From the NCBI GenBank assembly GCA_905193155.1, contig CAJJNQ010000009.1, positions 5,418-69,417 on the forward strand: 64,000 bases of DNA, written 5' to 3'. How positions within the stretch are numbered: position 1 is the first letter of the stretch; each line of letters begins with the position of its first letter. Shown piece by piece: positions 41,096-50,187 of the stretch. This DNA is from an uncultured Christensenella sp. Its GTDB lineage: Bacteria > Bacillota > Clostridia > Christensenellales > UBA1750. The translations under genes were made by a program, and so were the position numbers. Below the pieces are notes generated by a model that saw only the letters and a program-made list of their open reading frames with translations, was not told the DNA's origin and searched no databases.

Positions 41096-41875
41096 TTAGG
41101 GACGCTGACCCATGCCGCCCTCGAGGGTGAGGGTTTCGCCGGACATATACTTGAAGTCCGGGGAGCCGAGCAGCACGCACACGCGGCCGATGTCCTTCTC
41201 CGGGTCGCCGAAGTGACCCATCGGAACGGCCTTGACGTTCTTCTCGTAGGCTTCCGGATACGCCATCTTGAAGTTCTCCAACTGAGAGGTCATCGCAAGG
41301 GGCGCGACGATGTTGACGTTGATGTTGTCCTTGCCCCATTCGGTGGCCGCCACGCGGCTCAGGCCGCGGATGCCTTCCTTGGCCGCCGCATAGGAGCACT
41401 GGCCCGCGTTGCCGAAGAAGCCCGCGCCGGAAGCAAAGTTGATGACGGAGCCCTGCGTTTCCTTGAGGTAGGGGTAGCACTCGCGCATATAGTAAAACGT
41501 GGCGTACAGACCGGAATAGAGAGCCAGATCGAAATGATCCTTGGTCTGCATGGCAAGCGGCACGCCGGAGGCCGAAGCCTGCGCGTTGTTGATGAGCACG
41601 TCGATGCGGCCGAAGGTATCGTAGACCTTCTTCACCGCGTCCTTGACGACCTGTTCGGATTCCTCATCCGCGTTGACGTCCGCCACGATGGGCAGCACCT
41701 TGATGCCGTAGAGACGCTCCAGCTCCTCCTTGGCGTCGAGCAGCTTCTGCTCGTTGCGGCCGGTGATGGCCAGGTTCGCGCCTTCCTTGGCATAAGCCGT
41801 CGCCACGCCGTAGCCGATAGATTTTGCCTTGCCGCCGCCGGTGATGATGGCGACCTTGCCCGTGAAAATACCCAT
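41096..41875 (-). CDS. Short-chain dehydrogenase/reductase
   Basis: 259 residues. Cofactor motif TGGGKAKSIGYGVA, NNAQAS (structural NNAG position), catalytic Ser in NFASGAGFFG, and YAAAK (Tyr and Lys). The long cofactor loop with KAKSIG recalls enoyl-ACP-reductase-like SDRs, but the spacing YxxxK is classical. NAD(P)-dependent oxidation or reduction of an unknown alcohol/ketone. Single gene with its own terminator, 115 bp before lacZ. Confidence 0.88.
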   Translation of the reverse strand: MGIFTGKVAIITGGGKAKSIGYGVATAYAKEGANLAITGRNEQKLLDAKEELERLYGIKVLPIVADVNADEESEQVVKDAVKKVYDTFGRIDVLINNAQASASGVPLAMQTKDHFDLALYSGLYATFYYMRECYPYLKETQGSVINFASGAGFFGNAGQCSYAAAKEGIRGLSRVAATEWGKDNINVNIVAPLAMTSQLENFKMAYPEAYEKNVKAVPMGHFGDPEKDIGRVCVLLGSPDFKYMSGETLTLEGGMGQRP

Positions 41876-41958
41876 GTCTTTATCGCTCCTTTTCAGGGAA
41901 TCTATATTTTCTTACTTAATTATACCCATTTCCTTGCCAAAGGTCAATTCCTGCGCAC

Positions 41959-42002
41959 AAAAAAGCGTGCCGCAAATTCTTTTTTCGGAATCTGCGGCGC
42001 GC
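41959..42002 (-). terminator. Terminator of the HU gene
   Basis: GCGTGCCGCAAATTC (41965-41979) pairs with GAATCTGCGGCGCGC (41988-42002), two imperfect positions; six T follow on the minus strand. Confidence 0.8.
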
Positions 42003-42021
42003 GATGAGATAAAGCGCAGGA

Positions 42022-42297
42022 TTACTTATTGACAGCGTCCTTGAGCTGCTTGCCGGACTTGAAGACCGGGCTCTTGCTGGCCGGGATCTGCATCGGCTCC
42101 TTGGTGGAGGGGTTGATGCCCTGATGCGCAGCGCGCTCCTTGACCTCGAAGGTACCGAAGCCGACCAGAGAAACCTTCTCGCCGGAAGCGAGAGTCTCGG
42201 TGATGCTCTCCAGCACGGACGCGACAACCTTGTCGGCGTCCTTGCGGGTCAGGCCGCTCTTCTGGGCCACAGCGGTGATAAGCTCTGCTTTATTCAT
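42022..42297 (-). CDS. hup: HU-family DNA-binding protein
   Basis: 91 residues, the standard length. Helical dimer core MNKAELITAVAQKSGLTRKDADK, the beta saddle VSLVGFGTFEVKERAA, and the DNA-intercalating arm GINPSTKEPMQIPASKSPVFKSG. Compacts DNA and bends it as a homodimer. Follows mazG by 129 bp; the order flippase-mazG-HU is common in Clostridia. Confidence 0.96.
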   Translation of the reverse strand: MNKAELITAVAQKSGLTRKDADKVVASVLESITETLASGEKVSLVGFGTFEVKERAAHQGINPSTKEPMQIPASKSPVFKSGKQLKDAVNK

Positions 42298-42426
42298 GAA
42301 ATTAGCCTCCTGATGATTTGGGATTTATGCCAAAAGCCCCTTCGGACTTTCGCTTACTTTATTTTCGCCATATTGGCGTTTTTTCCTGCCGAACTTTTAT
42401 TAATTTTTGTTAAAGAAGCCGATTTT

Positions 42427-43851
42427 TCAGGGATTTTTTCGTTCGAGTGCCTTGCATTCTTCCCACAAAACGTCCATCTCTTCCAGCGTCATGCCGTTCA
42501 GCTCCTGTCCCTGCATTTTCGCGTGCTCCTCCACATAGGAAAAGCGGCGGATGAACTTCTCCGTTGCACCCTGAAGCGCGAGCTCCGGCGGCACCTTTTT
42601 CATGCGGCAAACGTTAACCGCCGCAAAGAGCAGATCGCCCAGCTCGCTAAAGAGCTTTTCGGGATCGTCCCAGACCTCTTCGACCTCGCCGGTCTCCTCG
42701 CGCACTTTTTTCAGCGCTTCCTTTGCGTCGTCCCAGTCGAAGCCTACGTTTTTCGCCTTCTTCTGCACCTTGGCCGCGCGCATCAGCGCCGGGAAGGAGC
42801 GGGGAACGTCGCGCATCACACCGGTCTGGCTCTGCAAGGATTTCTCCTGCTTTTTGATGGCCTCCCAGTTTTGCAGCACTTCTTCCGATGTTTCCGCGTG
42901 AACATCGCCGAATATATGCGGATGCCGGCGAATCATCTTGCTGCAGACATCGTCCAGCACGTCGCGGATCGTGAACTCACCGTGCTCCTGCCCGATGGCC
43001 GCGTGCATCGCAATGTGCAGCAGCACATCGCCCAGCTCGTCCGCCAGCGCGTCAGGATCATCCCGGTCGATCGCGTCGAGCACCTCGTAGGTTTCGTCCA
43101 CCAGATCCGCCTTCATGCTGCGGTGGGTCTGCTCGCGATCCCACGGGCAGCCGCCCGGCGCGCGCAGACGCGTGACAATCTGCATCAGGTGATCCAGATC
43201 GTAGTGCTCCGCCTCCTCCAATGCAAGCGGCGGCAGCACCAAGCAGGTCAGGTGGTCGTAATGCTTTCTGCGGTCGATCTCGTCCAGCGTCAGCTTTTCC
43301 CCGCCGCAGTATACGGGCCATTGCTCGGGATAATGCTCCATCAGCGACAGCTTCAAATCCGACGCCGCCATGCGATCGCTGACCTCACAGACCACCAGCG
43401 GCCTGCGCACGTCAATCACGGTATCCTCCGTCACATCAATCGCCGCCAGCACGTTTGCGCCGTCCAGCGCGCCCGCTTCCGCCGCTGCGCGCTCGTAAAG
43501 CCCCACTCCGGGGATCACGCGCCAATCCAGCTTTTCTTCCGCTGCTCGGCGGATCACCGCGCTGACCGTAGCATCCATCAGTCCCGCGCCGCCCGGCACG
43601 CCGTAGATCACGCCGCCCGACCGCGCCGCGTCGATCACGCGCTCCGCCGCCGCGTCGTTGACCTCGTCAAAATCCTCGTTTTCCTCATAAATGTCATCCA
43701 TCGTTTCAAACGGAACGCCTTTCTCCCGAAGGAAATCGGCCGCAGGCGTTACTTCCGTGCGCAGCAGCACCTTTTCGCCGCTCATCAGGGCCTCGACAGC
43801 ATTCAGCGTCAAATCGCCGCGCGCCACGCCCAATCCGACTAGGGTTATCAT
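42427..43851 (-). CDS. mazG: MazG pyrophosphohydrolase with N-terminal methylase-like domain
   Basis: 474 residues, YabN type. Residues 1-220 form a tetrapyrrole-methylase-like domain (MITLVGLGVARGDLT; GVPGGAGLMDATV). Two MazG-type segments follow: the first with VDETYEVLDAIDRDD and ELGDVLLHIAMH, the second with EETGEVEEVWDDPEKLFSELGDLL. It hydrolyses (d)NTPs to monophosphate and pyrophosphate, limiting aberrant nucleotides. Its start overlaps the flippase gene by 4 bp, so both are translationally coupled. Confidence 0.94.
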   Translation of the reverse strand: MITLVGLGVARGDLTLNAVEALMSGEKVLLRTEVTPAADFLREKGVPFETMDDIYEENEDFDEVNDAAAERVIDAARSGGVIYGVPGGAGLMDATVSAVIRRAAEEKLDWRVIPGVGLYERAAAEAGALDGANVLAAIDVTEDTVIDVRRPLVVCEVSDRMAASDLKLSLMEHYPEQWPVYCGGEKLTLDEIDRRKHYDHLTCLVLPPLALEEAEHYDLDHLMQIVTRLRAPGGCPWDREQTHRSMKADLVDETYEVLDAIDRDDPDALADELGDVLLHIAMHAAIGQEHGEFTIRDVLDDVCSKMIRRHPHIFGDVHAETSEEVLQNWEAIKKQEKSLQSQTGVMRDVPRSFPALMRAAKVQKKAKNVGFDWDDAKEALKKVREETGEVEEVWDDPEKLFSELGDLLFAAVNVCRMKKVPPELALQGATEKFIRRFSYVEEHAKMQGQELNGMTLEEMDVLWEECKALERKNP

Positions 43852-45452
43852 GCTTTCTTTCCTCCCAGCTTATCCATCAGGCGCGCGACCCGACGTCCGC
43901 CGGGAATCAGCGCCAGATCCTCCTTAGAGAGCGCGCGCAGCACAAAGGCCAGCACGGCGTAAACCAGCACGCCCAGGCACACCGCACCCAGCGTCAGCAT
44001 CGTGTTGCCGAGCCGTCCGCCCATCAGGTGCACAAAGCCCCACACCGCCGCGCCCATGCCGCCCGCCGCCAGCGCGGGGCGCACCAGCGCATCGACGGGC
44101 TTCAGCTTCGTTTTAGAGAGCTTGAGCACCATATATACATTGCCCAGCGCCGCAATCGCGTAGCAAACCACCGTGGCAATCGCCGCGCCCAGCACATTGA
44201 TTTGCGGGATGCCGATCAATACATAGTTCAGCACGGTCTTGGCCACAATGCCGACCAGAAGGGTTTTAACGGGATAGCTGGGCTTTCCCAACCCTTGCAG
44301 CATACCGGTCGTGGTCTGCACCACCGCCAGGAACAGCACGCCGACGGACATGATCGCCAGCAGCTGACCGCCCAATTCCAGGCAGTTTTCCGGCTGCGAA
44401 GCGTAAAGCAAGCGCAGAATCTGGTGCGAAAGCAGCCCCATGCCCACCGCTGCAGCCGAGCCGATCATCAGCGCGAGCTTCAGCCCCGTGGAGATCATCC
44501 GCTGCAACCCCTGCTGATCCTTTTTCGTCAGCGCAGAGGAAACGGCGGGCACCAGCGACATCGAGAACGACAGCGTGATGACCGCAGGCATATTGACCAT
44601 GGTGTTGACCATGCCCGTCAGCACGCCGTACATTTCCCGGGCATTTTTGAGCTCATAGCCGATGTGCGTCAGGCGGTTGACCACCAGCGACGCATCCACG
44701 AGGTTGACGATGGGCATCATCGATGCGCCGATGGTCACGGGAATGGCGATGCTGAACAGCGTGCGGTAAAAGTGCGGCGCGGTCTGCGCGGGCAGCGCCT
44801 CGCCCAGCGGATGCTTTTTCCGCTCCATATAGTAGCGCGCCATCATAAAGACCAGTGCCAGCAGCTCCGCAATCGTCACGCCGAGAATCGCGCCCACAGC
44901 ACCGTAAATCAGACCCTGAGGCGCCATCAGCTTGACCAGTGCAAAGCCGAAGACCACCTTGCCCAGAACCTCGATCAGCTGAGAAATCGCCGTCGGAGCC
45001 ATGTTCTGCGCACCCTGGAAATAACCGCGATAAGAAGAAATCAGACAGACAAAAAAGATGGACGGCGCCAGCGCCACAAAGCCGGGCGCAGAGGCAGGGT
45101 CGCCCATCAACTGCGCAATGGGCTGCGACAGCGACGCCATGATGGCCGTGGCCGCAAGGCCGGTGCACAGCAGAATGCGCCGCGTCTTTTTTAGGATCAG
45201 TTTTGCGCCCGCGCGATCGCCCGAAACCAGGCGCTCGGACACCATCTTGGAAATCGCCGTGGGCAGCCCCGCCGAGGACAACACCAGCAGGAAGTTATAG
45301 ACCGAATAGGGCGTTCCGTAAAGACCCATGCCTTCGGACGTAATCAGGTCGGTCAGCCACACGCGGTAGAACATGCCGATCACTTTGCCGATCAGCCCCG
45401 CCGCTGCCAGGATTGCCGCCCCGCCCACGAAGGACTTCTTGCTGTTGCTCAT
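43848..45452 (-). CDS. MATE/MOP flippase of the SpoVB/YabM group
   Basis: 534 residues, about 14 membrane helices. Start region FVGGAAILAAAGLIGKVIGMFYRVWL and the loop SSYRGYFQGAQNMAPTAISQ are typical for the polysaccharide/lipid II flippase superfamily. Such proteins move lipid-linked sugars across the membrane for peptidoglycan, capsule or spore cortex. Adjacency to mazG supports the SpoVB/YabM assignment. ATG 45452 (MSNSKKSF) is preferred; a GTG five codons upstream is possible. Confidence 0.9.
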   Translation of the reverse strand: MSNSKKSFVGGAAILAAAGLIGKVIGMFYRVWLTDLITSEGMGLYGTPYSVYNFLLVLSSAGLPTAISKMVSERLVSGDRAGAKLILKKTRRILLCTGLAATAIMASLSQPIAQLMGDPASAPGFVALAPSIFFVCLISSYRGYFQGAQNMAPTAISQLIEVLGKVVFGFALVKLMAPQGLIYGAVGAILGVTIAELLALVFMMARYYMERKKHPLGEALPAQTAPHFYRTLFSIAIPVTIGASMMPIVNLVDASLVVNRLTHIGYELKNAREMYGVLTGMVNTMVNMPAVITLSFSMSLVPAVSSALTKKDQQGLQRMISTGLKLALMIGSAAAVGMGLLSHQILRLLYASQPENCLELGGQLLAIMSVGVLFLAVVQTTTGMLQGLGKPSYPVKTLLVGIVAKTVLNYVLIGIPQINVLGAAIATVVCYAIAALGNVYMVLKLSKTKLKPVDALVRPALAAGGMGAAVWGFVHLMGGRLGNTMLTLGAVCLGVLVYAVLAFVLRALSKEDLALIPGGRRVARLMDKLGGKKA

Positions 45453-45588
45453 GCCCTTTCGTCCCACCTTTTCTCACTGCAAATTCTCATCTGTTTCATA
45501 ACCTCTAAAGAAGATACACCCGCTCTCCGTCCTTGTCAACCAAACAGCGCCAAATTATCGCGGAAAACAGGCATTTTTCAAAGATTGT

Positions 45589-46341
45589 TTACACAGTTTT
45601 TTCTCCGGCGTAAATCTTTTGTACCTCCCCGGACGGCGCGCCGGAATCGTCCTTGAGGATCAGCGGCGGCAGCACGGCGCAGCCGTCGCCGCCCATTTTC
45701 AGTCCTTCGCACAGCACCAACTGCGCCCTTGCGCCGGGAGCGGGATGCACGGTGCGCAGGCGCTTGAGCGGCAGCTTCTCCTGCGAAAAAAATACAGCAA
45801 TCTCCGCTAGCCGGTCGGCCTGATGCACCATGAAAAACCTTCCGCCCGGCCGCAGCAGGCGCGACGCGGTGTGCACCACGGTTTCCAGGTCGGTCAAAAT
45901 CTCATGCCGGGCAATCGCCAACGCGGAATTGGGATTATGCAGCACGCCGCCGCGCCTGCCGTAGGGCGGATTGCACAGCACCGCGTCGTATTTCTCCCTC
46001 CCCAACCTTTCCGGCGCATCCTTCAAATCCATTTCATGCACTGCGATTCGCTCCTGCAAACCGTTGAGCTGCACCGACCGCCGCGCCATGTCCACACAGG
46101 CGCTCTGAATCTCTACCGCGTCAAAGGTGATCTGCGTCTGCCGCGTACAGAGCAAAATGGGCAGGATGCCCGTGCCCGTGCCTAGATCCACCGCCCTTGC
46201 CCGCGAAGGGAGATTGGCAAAGTTTTGCAGCAGCACCGCGTCCGTGCCGAATCGAAACAGGCCGGGATGCTGGATGATCCGCGCGCCGCCGCATTGCAGA
46301 TCGTCGATGCGTTCGCCCTCCAGAAGGGAGATATTTTCCAT
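45589..46341 (-). CDS. tRNA1(Val) (adenine(37)-N6)-methyltransferase-like protein
   Basis: 250 residues, YabB/TrmN6 type. SAM motif I AVDLGTGTGILPILLC and the N6-adenine signature NPPYGRRGG are present, with the preceding FDAVEIQSACVDMARR. The family modifies A37 of tRNA-Val. Single gene; a SpoIID-domain gene lies upstream and the flippase gene downstream, both on the same strand. Confidence 0.88.
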   Translation of the reverse strand: MENISLLEGERIDDLQCGGARIIQHPGLFRFGTDAVLLQNFANLPSRARAVDLGTGTGILPILLCTRQTQITFDAVEIQSACVDMARRSVQLNGLQERIAVHEMDLKDAPERLGREKYDAVLCNPPYGRRGGVLHNPNSALAIARHEILTDLETVVHTASRLLRPGGRFFMVHQADRLAEIAVFFSQEKLPLKRLRTVHPAPGARAQLVLCEGLKMGGDGCAVLPPLILKDDSGAPSGEVQKIYAGEKTV

Positions 46342-46360
46342 ATTTTCCTCATTTCACAGC

Positions 46361-46388
46361 AAAGGGGCGCTTTTATCAGCGCCCCTTT
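46361..46388 (-). terminator. Terminator after the SpoIID-SH3 gene
   Basis: AAAGGGGCGC (46361-46370) pairs with GCGCCCCTTT (46379-46388), 10 bp perfect; minus-strand tail has only TTTGCT. Confidence 0.65.
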
Positions 46389-46402
46389 CGCAGAACAGAT
46401 CT

Positions 46403-49400
46403 TTACTTGAATTTCAGATAGGAGTTGAGCATATAGCCGGTCTTTCCGGAAACCTCAACCTTGCTCCAGGATGAGCCTTTATCCAGCACCGTGACCTTTG
46501 TGCCCTTAGCGAAGGTCCCTAGCTTATCGCTGGCCGTCGTGCCTTTGGCGCGGAGGTTGACCGAGGTCGTCGTCGTCGCCGTCGAAGAAGAACCGGAAGA
46601 GGAACTGCCCGACGAATCAGAGCCGGACGAGGATGAACTGTTGAGCCGGACATAGCTCTTGAGCACATAACCGTAGCCCGTGCCGTATTCGATCTTGTAC
46701 CAATCGCCCTTGCTGGCCACAATATTGACCGATGCGCCGTTCTTGAGGGAGCCGAGCTTGGTGGTATTGGTGCCCGCGCCGGCGCGGACATTGACCGTGG
46801 AGCTTGCGCTTCCGAGTTTGATGGTCGCGGGGAACACCTTTGTGGTCGTATCGCTGCCCGTATTGTCATTGCCGGTATCGGTATCCGACGAGACGCGGAC
46901 GTATTTCTTCATGACATAGCCGCTGTTGCCGCCGGAGGTAATGGCGTACCAATCGCCGCTCTCCCCCGTGACCGTGACGCTCGCGCCATGCTTTAAGGAA
47001 GCAACGATGCCCGAAGAGGTGCTGGGCTGCGCGCGCAGGTTCAGCGTCGAGGAACTGGAGGAAAGCTTGATGCTCCCCTTCTGCTCCGTCGCGGTGTTGC
47101 CGGGGTTCTGCGTGGGCTGCGCGCTCTCGCTGGGCGCGGCGGTTTCCGTGCCCGCCGTGGCCACCGCGGAGGCCGCCACATAGCCAAGATCGCCGTTCGC
47201 GGTGCGCACATAGCAGTAACCGCCTTCGGTGCTGAGCACGGTCACGCGTGTATTGCGGCTCAGGTACTCATAGATGACGCTGCCGCTGGGCGAACCCATC
47301 AATGCCGTTCCGTCGATAGAGATATAGGCCTGACCCATGGGCATAGAAGGATCTGTCGTTGCCGTAGGTGCAGTTGTGCCGGTCGGAGCAGGCGTTGCGG
47401 TCGGTGTGTCCGTCGGCGCAGGGGTTTCTACGCTGCCTGTAACCTTGACATAGCTGCCGGAGACATAGCCATAGCCGTTATCGTAGATGATCTTGTAAAA
47501 ACCGTTGTTCTGCGCGACGATTTCCACCGTGTTGCCCAGTTTAAGCGAACCCAGCTTGGTCGCGGAAGTCGAGGGACCGGAGCGGACGTTGACGCTGCTG
47601 CCGGTGATCACGCCCGTGGCCACCACATCGCCTGCGGGCGCGTTGGTCGCCGTCGGCGCCGCGGTTGCCGTGGCCGTCGCCGTGGGCTCTGACGTCGTGC
47701 CGTTGTCCAGCACGCGCAGGTAGGCCGCCGAAGCGTAGCCCGTCACACCGGAGGGCGTGCGCACCTTGAGCCAATCCCCCTCGTCTGCCAGCAGATCCAC
47801 CACCATGCCGTTGGCCATCGTAGTCAACACCGCCGCAGAAGAAGAGGGGCTTTTTCTCAGCTTCAGCGTAGAGGACGCAGTCGAAAGCGTCACGCGCGCC
47901 TGACCGATGGCGGTTTCATTGTTGTTGCCGCCGTTGTCGGGCGTGGGGGTGGGCTGTACTTCCGATCCGTCGTAATCGGTCAGCGTCACATAGGACGCGC
48001 TGATATAGCCCATGGAGCCGTTAAAGCTCACGCACAACCAATCACCGAGGTTAGCGTAAACGTCCACCGTCGTGCCGCGGCTAAGCGTGCCCAGCTTAGC
48101 AGAGGAAGAGCTCGCATCAGAGCGCACTCTCAGCGTCGAGGACGTCACCGTCGCCTGTGCGATGGGCTTGGTGGCGATGGGCGTATAACGGGTCAGCTCC
48201 TCGCGCTTGAAGTCAATTGTGGGCAGGGACACGCCGTCGAAGTAGAAGTTGATGATGCTCTTGTAGGATTCGCCTTCCTTGGCCATCTGCTGCGCGCCGC
48301 GCTGGGACATGCCCACGCCGTGACCGTATCTGGCCAGTGTCAGGTAATAATAGCTTCCGCTGGTTTCGAGCTTAAACAGACGCAGGTCGGAATCCGCGCT
48401 GAAGAGGACGTATTTCAGCTCGTTGTGCAGCGAGATGGAGATATCCACCGACTGCGAAGTGCCCGTTCCGCTGTTGCCGGTCCAGGTATCGTCGTAAACG
48501 TTGCTGCCGTCTCCGCCTCCGCCCCAGATGCTGCCGTCGCTGACCAGCACGGTCATGTTCATGGTCTGGTAGTTGCGGCTGACGCCCACACTGCGGCGAT
48601 CGGTCTCCACCGGGTTGGAAAGCGACACCGACTGAATGGATTCAATGGTGGGATAATAGCCGAGCTGGTTATAAACCTTTTCCTGAATCAGGGTATAGAA
48701 CCCGGTATCCAGCGAATTGGGGTCAGAGGTAAAGGTATATGTGACCGAACGCGACGAGGAATTGCGCAAGTCGTAGGGGTCGTCCCGCATCACATAGCAG
48801 CCCAGGGATGAAGATTTGCTCCAGGCATTGCCGGGCAGTTCGATCTGACCGCCGTTGGACGCACCGAAATAGGCGTTGACCACCGATCCGCTGTACTTGA
48901 GCAGCATCCCCGCCGTTTCGTTCACTGCCCTCATAATGACATTGTTGGACGCGTTATACCCCTTGTAGACCTGATCGCCGGAGGTATCGTTGATTTCATA
49001 GTTCGGCTCTCTGCCCGTCATGCGGTTGTAGACGTAAGAGCGGGCGATGATGGCCTGCGCCTTGAGGGTTTCCAGCGGGAAGGTGTTGGACAGCTCTCCC
49101 GCCAGCACGCCATAAAGGTAGTCCTCGATATACACCTTGTTAATCAGCCGCAGCGAACCGCCGCTGATATCAAAATTCATATCGCCGCGATAGGAACGAG
49201 TGCCGTACTTGTTGTTGTACAGGCTGATGGTGCCGATGGATCCATCGTCGTTCTTGTGCTGCTTGATCGTGAACTTGCTGCCGACGTCCACCGGGGCATC
49301 GATGCCGGTGCCGGAGATCATCAGCGTGCCGCCGACGACCTCGATGGAATAGGTTCCCCGCGTAGAGAGTACGACGTCCGGCGCGGTGGGAATGGAATAC

Positions 49401-49567
49401 GACCCGTTGAGCGTGATGCTGACCGACTGGATGCTTCCGTAATAATCCATGGATTTCAGCCAGACGCGCACCATTCCGTCAGTTGCGGCCTGCGCCGTGG
49501 GCATCCCCACAAGAAGCGCCGCGCACAGCAGCGTGATGCTGCAAAGCAGGGCAATGATCCGTTTCAT
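46403..49567 (-). CDS. Secreted SpoIID/LytB-domain protein with seven SH3-like repeats
   Basis: 1054 residues. Signal peptide MKRIIALLCSITLLCAALLV (cleaved after AQA near 28). A SpoIID domain follows to about 450: GELSNTFPLETLKAQAIIARSY, a catalytic-type Glu in AGELS, and the end motif YGHGVGMSQRGAQQMA. SpoIID proteins are lytic transglycosylases acting on denuded glycan. Seven bacterial SH3 repeats then run to the C terminus, each with a V/L-[RK]-x(8)-KLGxL...GDWxxV...GY core, separated by Thr/Pro-rich linkers. ATG 49567 follows GAGGAGG; upstream in-frame codons contain the promoter and are excluded. Confidence 0.9.
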   Translation of the reverse strand: MKRIIALLCSITLLCAALLVGMPTAQAATDGMVRVWLKSMDYYGSIQSVSITLNGSYSIPTAPDVVLSTRGTYSIEVVGGTLMISGTGIDAPVDVGSKFTIKQHKNDDGSIGTISLYNNKYGTRSYRGDMNFDISGGSLRLINKVYIEDYLYGVLAGELSNTFPLETLKAQAIIARSYVYNRMTGREPNYEINDTSGDQVYKGYNASNNVIMRAVNETAGMLLKYSGSVVNAYFGASNGGQIELPGNAWSKSSSLGCYVMRDDPYDLRNSSSRSVTYTFTSDPNSLDTGFYTLIQEKVYNQLGYYPTIESIQSVSLSNPVETDRRSVGVSRNYQTMNMTVLVSDGSIWGGGGDGSNVYDDTWTGNSGTGTSQSVDISISLHNELKYVLFSADSDLRLFKLETSGSYYYLTLARYGHGVGMSQRGAQQMAKEGESYKSIINFYFDGVSLPTIDFKREELTRYTPIATKPIAQATVTSSTLRVRSDASSSSAKLGTLSRGTTVDVYANLGDWLCVSFNGSMGYISASYVTLTDYDGSEVQPTPTPDNGGNNNETAIGQARVTLSTASSTLKLRKSPSSSAAVLTTMANGMVVDLLADEGDWLKVRTPSGVTGYASAAYLRVLDNGTTSEPTATATATAAPTATNAPAGDVVATGVITGSSVNVRSGPSTSATKLGSLKLGNTVEIVAQNNGFYKIIYDNGYGYVSGSYVKVTGSVETPAPTDTPTATPAPTGTTAPTATTDPSMPMGQAYISIDGTALMGSPSGSVIYEYLSRNTRVTVLSTEGGYCYVRTANGDLGYVAASAVATAGTETAAPSESAQPTQNPGNTATEQKGSIKLSSSSSTLNLRAQPSTSSGIVASLKHGASVTVTGESGDWYAITSGGNSGYVMKKYVRVSSDTDTGNDNTGSDTTTKVFPATIKLGSASSTVNVRAGAGTNTTKLGSLKNGASVNIVASKGDWYKIEYGTGYGYVLKSYVRLNSSSSSGSDSSGSSSSGSSSTATTTTSVNLRAKGTTASDKLGTFAKGTKVTVLDKGSSWSKVEVSGKTGYMLNSYLKFK

Positions 49568-49725
49568 CTTCTTGAATTCCTCCTCGTATACACCGACGCC
49601 CGAGTTCGGGTTTTGTCTCTTTGAAACGCTGGCGAAAGTGAAAAATGATGGCTCCGCACTGCCTGCGCGCCTCATGGAAAAAGTTCCCGATTGGGCGCGA
49701 AATACCGCGGATTTCTGCATAGAAA

Positions 49726-49755
49726 AGTATAGCATCACAGGCCGCCGCGCGTCAA
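49726..49755 (-). promoter_or_regulatory. Promoter of the SpoIID-SH3 gene
   Basis: TTGACG (49750-49755), 18-bp spacer, TATACT (49726-49731) on the minus strand; the start would give a leader of about 150 nt. Confidence 0.68.
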
Positions 49756-49828
49756 ACCTTGGCCCCGCATATAAACAAATCGTTTACATCTTATTTGCCG
49801 GAAAACACAATCATTCCCAATTCGCAGA

Positions 49829-49865
49829 AAAAACAAAGCTCCTGCCGGAAAACCGGCAGGAGCTT
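49829..49865 (-). terminator. Terminator of the ferredoxin gene
   Basis: AAGCTCCTGCCGG (49836-49848) pairs with CCGGCAGGAGCTT (49853-49865), 13 bp perfect, 4-nt loop; TTTGTTTTTT follows on the minus strand. Confidence 0.88.
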
Positions 49866-49890
49866 CATCTCTCCTGATTTCAGTCGGAAA

Positions 49891-50061
49891 TTACTCCTCG
49901 GAAGGAGCGCCGACGGGGCAGGTGCTGGCGCAAGCGCCGCAGCTGATGCAGGTATCCGCATCAATGACGAACTTGCCGTCGCCCTCAGAAATCGCGCCAA
50001 CAGGACATTCGGCCGCGCAAGCGCCGCAGCTGATGCAATCATCGGAAATCTTGAATGCCAT
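49891..50061 (-). CDS. 2[4Fe-4S] clostridial-type ferredoxin
   Basis: 56 residues, MAFKISDDCISCGACAAECP at the start and a second CISCGACASTCPVGAPSEE at the end. Both CxxCxxCxxxCP motifs are complete, so two [4Fe-4S] clusters are expected. The two halves are near repeats, as usual for the family. Low-potential electron carrier of fermentation and hydrogen metabolism; possibly the donor for the hydrogenase-like proteins at 24,883-29,561. ATG 50061 is preceded by GGAGGTG. Own terminator downstream. Confidence 0.95.
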   Translation of the reverse strand: MAFKISDDCISCGACAAECPVGAISEGDGKFVIDADTCISCGACASTCPVGAPSEE

Positions 50062-50187
50062 GGGTGATTCACCTCCATATGCTGATTTCAGAGGTCACCC
50101 TCTGCTTTAAGCATATTGTAGCATTCCATGCGGTCGGTTGCAAGCAAAAAATCTGTTTCCATGTGATGGATGAAATCTTTTACAGCA

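Larger units (their letters stand above)
49568..49890. other. Intergenic region with promoter and terminator
   Basis: About 320 bp. It holds the leader and promoter (49726-49755) of the SpoIID-SH3 gene and the terminator (49829-49865) of the ferredoxin gene. No further gene is seen. Confidence 0.6.

Noticed and set aside
37882..41130. 1082-codon plus-strand frame opposite lacZ
   Set aside because: The minus-strand frame contains complete GH2 motifs; this one is rich in His, Arg and Ala without any motif.
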